Assembly (NCBI GenBank): GCA_964598695.1
Contig: CAZRDB010000178.1
Span: 1-10,673 of the forward strand
Length of the DNA: 10,673 bases
Source of the DNA: CAZRDB01 sp964598695
GTDB taxonomy: Bacteria; Armatimonadota; Zipacnadia; UBA1398
Direction: 5' to 3'
Part shown: positions 6,339 to 10,673 of the stretch, piece after piece
Layout: each line of letters opens with the position of its first letter
Position numbering within the stretch: the first letter of the stretch is position 1
Made by a program: the position numbers and the translations under genes
Notes under the pieces: model-generated
Databases searched by the model: none
Told to the model about the DNA's origin: nothing
The model's input: only the letters and a program-made list of their open reading frames with translations

Positions 6339-8720
6339 ATGCACGTCCACACGCTCCGCCTGCTGCTCGCGGGCGGCATCGCGCTGCTCCCGTGGGCCGC
6401 TCAGGCGCAGGTCGGCACACTGGTCTCGCCCGATGGCGCCCACATCGTCTACCGGGTCGCGGGCTACAGCGACGAGGGCGACGAGATCACCCGCATCATG
6501 GTCTGCGACGCCGACGGCAGCCGGGTCCGCGAGGTCGCCGCCTTCCGGGGGGAGAGCAGCGGTCTGTGGTGGGTCGGCAACGACCGCCTCTACCTGCTAC
6601 GCTGCAACGACGACGACCTGCTCGGGATCGCGGTCATCACGCTCTCGGGTGAGAAGTGGGAGGATCTCCCCTTCCCGACCGGCTGCGAGGGCTACGGGCC
6701 GACCCTCTCGCCCGACGCCAAACGGCTTGCCTACTACGGCGAGGTCCGACGCCTCGTGGGCGACCCGGAGTACGGGATCGTCGTCGTGGACCTCGCGGCT
6801 CGGACGGCCCGCTGCATGTTGCCCGGCCCCTACAAGAACTCGCCCGCCTGGTCGCCGGACGGGAGGACCCTCGCGGCCGGGCGGGGCGGCTACCAGAGGG
6901 ACTACCCGCTGGTGCTCCTCGATGTGGAGACAGGCGCGGTGCGCGAGCCGGGAGTCCTGGGCGTCGGGGCCGCGTGGTCGCCCGACGGCGGCTCGCTCGC
7001 CCTCGTGACCGACGTCGTCGCCGGCGGGAGCTGGAGCGCCGGGATCCCCCGCGACGGGCGTATCGGCCTCCTGGACCTCGCCAGCGGCCAGGTTTCGCCG
7101 ATCACGCCGGAGCCGGTCACCAATGGCGAGGCGGCCGAGGGCGAGATCGCCCGGCGCGGCTGCCTGAACCCGCAGTGGGCGCCCGACGGGAAGAGCCTGC
7201 TCTACCGGCAGGCCGTCTCGACCAGGAAGGGCGACGACACGGAGGACGTCGAGGAGCTGTGGGTCGTGGGGCGCGACGGCCAGGGAGCCCGGAGGCTCTC
7301 GGAGGGCTTCGGTTGGCCGCTCACCTGGACCCCGGACTCCCGGGCGATCCTCTCGCTCAGCACCGGCAGCCGTGAGATCGCGCGGATCGACGTCGCCACC
7401 GGCCAGCGGACGGTGGTCGCCACCTGGCCCAAGCCCGAGCCGCCCGATCTCGGTCCCGCCGAGCCCATCACCGTCGAGGCTCCCGGCGTCCGCGTCGAGC
7501 TGTCGCACATCGAGCGCGCCTACGGCGAGGCCTTCGCGGCGATCATCGGGGAGGCCCGCAACGAGTACGCCAACGTGCTCCGTCTCCCGATGCCGGAGCT
7601 GCTGACCCTCGAGGCCACCCTCGACCCCAAGGGCCGCTGCCGGCTGTGGACCGACGGCGCGACCCACTTCTTCCTCACCGTCTCGAAGAAGGCGCAGCTC
7701 GGCCCCCCGAGCCAGGGCGGCGTCCACAACGTCTACGGCATGTGCCACGAGATGGGCCACATCGCGATGTACAGCCGGCTCGATGACCTGGCCGGACTGC
7801 CGCAGGGGATCGGCGAGGGCTGGGCGCACTACTGCGGCTCGGTCGTGGTCGACGAGGTCGCGAAGCGGCTCGGCGAGGGGATCTGGCCGGAGCCGTACGA
7901 TGTCCATGCCGAGGACGGTCTCGGGCGTCTCGAGGCACAACTGAAGGACAAGCCGATCGAGAGCCTCGAGGGCTCCCAAGCCGGTGCGAAGCTCTTCTAC
8001 GAGGTCGAGCTGCGCCACGGCCGCGAGGCGGTCGGCAAGGCCATGGCGCTCGCGCTCGAGCGTTCGAAGGCCGCGATCGACCTGATGCCCGGGTTCGTCC
8101 AGGCGCTGCGCGAGCAGACCGGGCAGCCGACCGCCGGCTCGTGGATCCCGACGGCGCTCCTCGAGCCCCGGACGGAGTGGTCGACCCAGGACAAGGCCCC
8201 GGCCGACGCGTTCTTCGCCGACCAGCGCGCCGAGGCCGACGCGACCGGCACGCTCCTCGCCTACGACGACGGCACGAGCACGGGCATGCGCAGCATGGCG
8301 GGCTCCGGCCACGCCGTGCTCTTCCGCAAGCCGGCCGGCGAGTGGGCCGTGGACCGGGTGCTGCTGTACGGCTCGCGCTACGGCCCGGCCGAGGCGCCGG
8401 ACAAGCCTTTCCGCGTCTACCTGTGCGATGCGGAGTTTCGGCCCTTCGCCGAGGTCAAACGCCCGCAGGGCTTCTTCGAGCGGACGGAGCCCCGCTGGTA
8501 CGAGGTCACACTCGATGCGCCGGTTACGGTGCCGGAGCGCTTCTACGTCTGCTTCGCCTTCAACCCCACGCAGACCGACGGGGTTTTCGTCCACTACGCG
8601 GCGGCGCCGGTGCGGTCGCACTCCCGGTTCGCCCTGCCGTACTCGCATGTGGGTGATCTGAAGGAGCCCGCGGACTGGATGATCCGGGCGCACCTGGCGC
8701 CCGCGCAGCCCGGGCAGTAG
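6339..8720 (+). CDS. Secreted TolB-like beta-propeller / gluzincin-type metallopeptidase with C-terminal shared module
   Basis: 793 residues from the ATG at 6339, chosen because GAGGGGG (6323-6329) ends 9 nt before it; the GTG at 6321 and ATG at 6330 overlap or abut that site. Residues 1-24 are a signal peptide ending in AQAQ. Six PD40-type propeller motifs follow: SPDGAHIVY (30), SPDAKRLAY (124), SPDGRTLAA (172), SPDGGSLAL (214), APDGKSLLY (281), TPDSRAILS (331). Residues 380-620 form a peptidase-like domain with HEMGH (470-474) and E493 in GEGWAHY, the HExxH-x18-E spacing of gluzincins such as M1. Residues 636-787 are the shared module (YDDG at 642, WMIRAHL at the end). It lies 39 bp after the M56 gene and is probably co-transcribed. 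Likely exported to periplasm or surface. The peptidase family was not recognised; substrate unknown. Confidence 0.85.
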   Translation: MHVHTLRLLLAGGIALLPWAAQAQVGTLVSPDGAHIVYRVAGYSDEGDEITRIMVCDADGSRVREVAAFRGESSGLWWVGNDRLYLLRCNDDDLLGIAVITLSGEKWEDLPFPTGCEGYGPTLSPDAKRLAYYGEVRRLVGDPEYGIVVVDLAARTARCMLPGPYKNSPAWSPDGRTLAAGRGGYQRDYPLVLLDVETGAVREPGVLGVGAAWSPDGGSLALVTDVVAGGSWSAGIPRDGRIGLLDLASGQVSPITPEPVTNGEAAEGEIARRGCLNPQWAPDGKSLLYRQAVSTRKGDDTEDVEELWVVGRDGQGARRLSEGFGWPLTWTPDSRAILSLSTGSREIARIDVATGQRTVVATWPKPEPPDLGPAEPITVEAPGVRVELSHIERAYGEAFAAIIGEARNEYANVLRLPMPELLTLEATLDPKGRCRLWTDGATHFFLTVSKKAQLGPPSQGGVHNVYGMCHEMGHIAMYSRLDDLAGLPQGIGEGWAHYCGSVVVDEVAKRLGEGIWPEPYDVHAEDGLGRLEAQLKDKPIESLEGSQAGAKLFYEVELRHGREAVGKAMALALERSKAAIDLMPGFVQALREQTGQPTAGSWIPTALLEPRTEWSTQDKAPADAFFADQRAEADATGTLLAYDDGTSTGMRSMAGSGHAVLFRKPAGEWAVDRVLLYGSRYGPAEAPDKPFRVYLCDAEFRPFAEVKRPQGFFERTEPRWYEVTLDAPVTVPERFYVCFAFNPTQTDGVFVHYAAAPVRSHSRFALPYSHVGDLKEPADWMIRAHLAPAQPGQ
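8244..8699 (+). repeat. Shared module, copy 3 (A-type) at the C-terminus of the secreted peptidase
   Basis: Residues 636-787. It shares with the first module of the next gene the opening AYDDG...G.RS, the SRYG turn, a V-x-x-C/T-D strand, GVF/GIF and the closing WMIR. Only one copy is present here, after the catalytic domain, as expected of an accessory binding domain. Confidence 0.75.
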
Positions 8721-8748
8721 CCACGACGGGAAAGGACGGGGATGACCG

Positions 8749-9804
8749 ATGAGACAGCACCCGATGATCGCCGCGGTCCTGCTCACTCTCCTCGCGGGCA
8801 TCGCGCCCGGCCAGGAGGCCGGTACGCTTCAGTACGACGACGGCAACGCCGACGGGGTGCGCAGCACCGCGCAGGCGGGCTACGTCACGACCTTCGATGC
8901 GCCCGATGACGCGCCGGTGCTGACGTCGATCTCGTTCCTCGCGAGCCGCTACGGCCGCGATGTGCCGCGCGACTTCACGGTGACGGTCACCGACTTCGAC
9001 CTGAACCCGGTCGCCGTCTTCGGCTTCCCGTACGAGAAGGTCCCCTACGGCCGGCAGGCGGGGTGGGTCGAACTCGCACTGCCGCGCTCGGTGCGGCCAC
9101 CGAAGCAGTTCGCGATCGCGATCTACGCCCACTGCCTCCAGGACTGCGGCATCTTCATGAGCCTCGACGTGCCCGGCGACGGCAAGAGCCGCAGCTTCTC
9201 CGTTCTGCCCGGCGACCAGGAGGCTGTGAACCCCGATGTCGACGGCGCCGTGGCGAACTGGATGATCCGCTGCCGGATGGCCCCCGAGGCCGCAGCTCCG
9301 GCCGATGGCCCGGTCCAGCTCGCTCACGAGGATGGCCGGGTGCTGGCGAAGCAGTCGCTGGGCGGCGCCTGGCAAGCCGTCAAGTTCGAGACGCCCGACG
9401 ACTCGACGTACATCGTCGAGCGTGTTCTGCTCTGCGGCGCGTACTATGGCCAGCCGGGCGCGGCCGGCGAGAGCAACACCATGGCGGTGGCCGTGGGCGA
9501 CGGGAGCGGGGTCGCCTTCGCCCAGCAGGAGTACCGGTACGACGAGTTCTACTGGGGCGACGCTCCCTCGTGGACCTCGCTGCCGCTGCCGCCCGGGATC
9601 GAGGTGAAGGGTGCGTTCACGATCCTCACCGACATGCGCTCGCGCGCGACGCCGGGGATCTACCTCGCCTACGGCGCGGGCGGCGACGGCGCGTGCTCCC
9701 TGGTCGGGTCACCGGGGTCCCTGCAGGAGTGGACGCCGCGCGACGCCCCCGGCGGCCCGGCGAACTGGTGCATCCGTTGCGAACTGCGGAAGAAGGCGGA
9801 GTAG
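8749..9804 (+). CDS. Secreted protein made of two shared modules, unknown function
   Basis: 351 residues, starting at the ATG at 8749 with GGACGGGG (8734-8741) 7 nt upstream, 28 bp after the peptidase gene. Residues 1-22 look like a signal peptide (hydrophobic core 6-17, then APGQ). The rest is module A (24-177: YDDG, SRYG, VTDFDLNP, closing WMIRCRM) and module B (187-346: VKFETP, YRYDEFYWGD, WTSLPL, closing WCIRCEL), then the tail RKKAE. There is no catalytic motif I recognise and no membrane anchor. Domain order and sequence follow the ectodomain of the M56 protein, so it resembles a soluble version of the sensor. A ligand carrier, decoy, surface-binding protein or partner of the receptor are all possible. 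Cysteines at 129/133 and in WCIRC (341/344) could form disulfides. Confidence 0.85.
   Translation: MRQHPMIAAVLLTLLAGIAPGQEAGTLQYDDGNADGVRSTAQAGYVTTFDAPDDAPVLTSISFLASRYGRDVPRDFTVTVTDFDLNPVAVFGFPYEKVPYGRQAGWVELALPRSVRPPKQFAIAIYAHCLQDCGIFMSLDVPGDGKSRSFSVLPGDQEAVNPDVDGAVANWMIRCRMAPEAAAPADGPVQLAHEDGRVLAKQSLGGAWQAVKFETPDDSTYIVERVLLCGAYYGQPGAAGESNTMAVAVGDGSGVAFAQQEYRYDEFYWGDAPSWTSLPLPPGIEVKGAFTILTDMRSRATPGIYLAYGAGGDGACSLVGSPGSLQEWTPRDAPGGPANWCIRCELRKKAE
8818..9279 (+). repeat. Shared module, copy 4 (A-type) in the secreted two-module protein
   Basis: Residues 24-177. It is closest by eye to the first M56 module; both carry a V-T-D-x-D-L-N-P strand followed by a PY...PY pair and V-R-P-P. The opening YDDGNADGVRS instead matches the secreted peptidase copy, linking all three. 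Confidence 0.8.
9307..9786 (+). repeat. Shared module, copy 5 (B-type) in the secreted two-module protein
   Basis: Residues 187-346. It is the counterpart of the second M56 module, with the same R-Y-D-E strand, WTSLPL and terminal WCIRCEL. B-type copies lack the YDDG opening and have a longer insert around the R-Y-D-E strand than A-type copies. Confidence 0.82.
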
Positions 9805-9825
9805 GGCGCTGCGGCCTACTCCGCC
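9795..9825. terminator. Perfect 11-bp inverted repeat between convergent genes, likely bidirectional terminator
   Basis: GGCGGAGTAGG (9795-9805) and CCTACTCCGCC (9815-9825) are exact reverse complements around a 9-nt loop. The stem contains the stop codons of both flanking genes. There is no T-run on either side, so it is not a textbook intrinsic terminator, but position and strength suit a shared 3'-end or transcript-protecting hairpin. Confidence 0.6.
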
Positions 9826-10673
9826 GGCCGGTAGAAGATCAGCCGGGAGTCGCGCCGCAGGGGGATCGAGACCTCGAAGCCGTTCGCACGGATCTCCGCG
9901 CCCGAGAGGACCCAGGTGCGGCCGGAGTCGTAGTCCTCGAACTCCCAGCGCAGGGCCGGGTCGATGGTCAGGAGATCGAACCGCATCGCGGCCACGTCGC
10001 TCCGGGCGCGGCGTAGGGCCACGAGCATCCCCTCCCGCGTTTCCGGACGGTAGAGGTGGTAGGCCGACCAGGCGGCCGGATCGCGCTGCTGGTTCGCGAG
10101 CGGGTAGTAGTCGCCCTGGAAGTACGGCTTGCACCGCTGGGCCTGGCGGACGTTGGCCGCGAGCTGCTCCCACTCCTCGGGGGTCTTGGCGACGAGCGCG
10201 TTCTCCATCCCGGGGCTCAGGGCGCAGCGGGCCTCGTAGGTGTCGTACAGCGACCAGCCGCGGATCATGCTGCCCTGGATCGGTAGCCAGTGCTGGATCC
10301 CGTAGCTGTGGTCCTGCGTCGATTCCTCCGTGGCCTCGGGGAAGCAGTTGTAGTCGCTGCGCCACAGGGGCTGGCCACGGGCGATCGACTCGAGGTCGAT
10401 CCGCCGTCCGCCACTCGCGCAGTTGAGGATCGCCAGCCGCGGGAAACGCGCGCGGAGGGCGTCCCAGAAGGCGAAGTGGCCCTCGATGAAGCGCATCTCG
10501 TTCAGTCCCCAGCGGTCGGGCTCGGCCGCGGCCTCGAGGAAGGGGTTGGGGTCGAGGTTGAAGTCCTCCTCGTACCAGTCGATCCCGTAGTCGCGCACGA
10601 GACCGGAGACCACCTCCACGGCCCTGTCGAATGCCTCCGGCTTGCCGTGGTCCAGGAGGAGGGTCTGGCCATC
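9816..10673 (-). CDS. GH36-like alpha-galactosidase family protein, C-terminal part (5' end outside window)
   Basis: 285 residues up to the right edge, with no stop upstream, so the N-terminus is missing; an internal GTG at 10619 is not the start because LLLDHGKPEAFDRA before it is conserved family sequence. Numbering from the edge, GIDWYEEDFN (30-39) holds the probable nucleophile D37, and CASGGRRIDLE (85-95) followed by PLWRSDY (102-108) holds the probable acid/base D107, the GH36 arrangement. ALSPGMEN and the final beta-rich region (about 240-285) suit the end of the catalytic barrel and the C-terminal sheet domain. It probably releases alpha-linked galactose or a similar sugar; the exact substrate cannot be told. 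It is convergent with the operon, 11 bp away, so it is not co-transcribed with it. Confidence 0.85.
   Translation of the reverse strand, partial: DGQTLLLDHGKPEAFDRAVEVVSGLVRDYGIDWYEEDFNLDPNPFLEAAAEPDRWGLNEMRFIEGHFAFWDALRARFPRLAILNCASGGRRIDLESIARGQPLWRSDYNCFPEATEESTQDHSYGIQHWLPIQGSMIRGWSLYDTYEARCALSPGMENALVAKTPEEWEQLAANVRQAQRCKPYFQGDYYPLANQQRDPAAWSAYHLYRPETREGMLVALRRARSDVAAMRFDLLTIDPALRWEFEDYDSGRTWVLSGAEIRANGFEVSIPLRRDSRLIFYRPAE

Noticed and set aside
6597..8801. 734-residue open frame on the minus strand
   Set aside because: Opposite the secreted peptidase, which has a signal peptide, six propeller motifs and a zinc site. The antisense frame also crosses the start of the next real gene, has no signal or domain, and arises from the high GC content.
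1..10673. Mobile element, CRISPR array, tRNA or rRNA
   Set aside because: No transposase or integrase gene, no regularly spaced direct repeats, and no tRNA- or rRNA-like stretch was seen; base composition looks even across the window apart from the AT-rich operator.

Overview
The window is GC-rich (roughly 70 percent by eye) and tightly packed, with long G/C-ending-codon genes on both strands and long spurious frames opposite them. Signal peptides, an M56 membrane peptidase with a BlaI-type repressor, a multi-PAS hybrid kinase with a LytS-type membrane sensor and a GH36-like glycosidase suggest a free-living bacterium of a GC-rich, signalling-rich phylum (for example Planctomycetota, Armatimonadota or Acidobacteriota). 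The phylum cannot be fixed from this sequence and there is no rRNA or tRNA here.

Layout: (1) positions 3633 down to 1, minus strand, is one uninterrupted 1211-codon frame that leaves the window: a hybrid sensor histidine kinase (LytS-type 5TM sensor, PAS, GAF, three PAS, HisKA, HATPase, receiver). (2) 3634-3829 is a divergent intergenic region with a good sigma70-like promoter whose -10 element lies inside a 22-bp near-perfect palindrome, a likely BlaI-type operator. (3) 3830-9804, plus strand, is a probable four-gene operon: BlaI/MecI-type repressor, M56 (BlaR1-like) membrane peptidase overlapping it by 11 bp, a secreted TolB-propeller/gluzincin peptidase, and a secreted protein of two modules. 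(4) 9795-9825 is a perfect 11-bp inverted repeat that forms the end of both convergent genes. (5) 9816 to the right edge, minus strand, is the C-terminal 285 residues of a GH36-like alpha-galactosidase family protein.

The most striking observation is that one module of about 150-160 residues, ending in the signature W-x-I-R-x-x-[LM], occurs five times in the operon: twice in tandem as the extracytoplasmic part of the M56 protein, once at the C-terminus of the secreted peptidase, and twice in tandem as the whole of the last secreted protein. The M56 ectodomain and the last protein match each other module by module. A BlaR1-like sensor thus seems to carry, in place of a penicillin-binding domain, the same domain its regulon exports. 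I propose a BlaI/M56 sensing system in which receptor and exported effectors recognise the same ligand or surface, or each other. Ligand and function are unknown.
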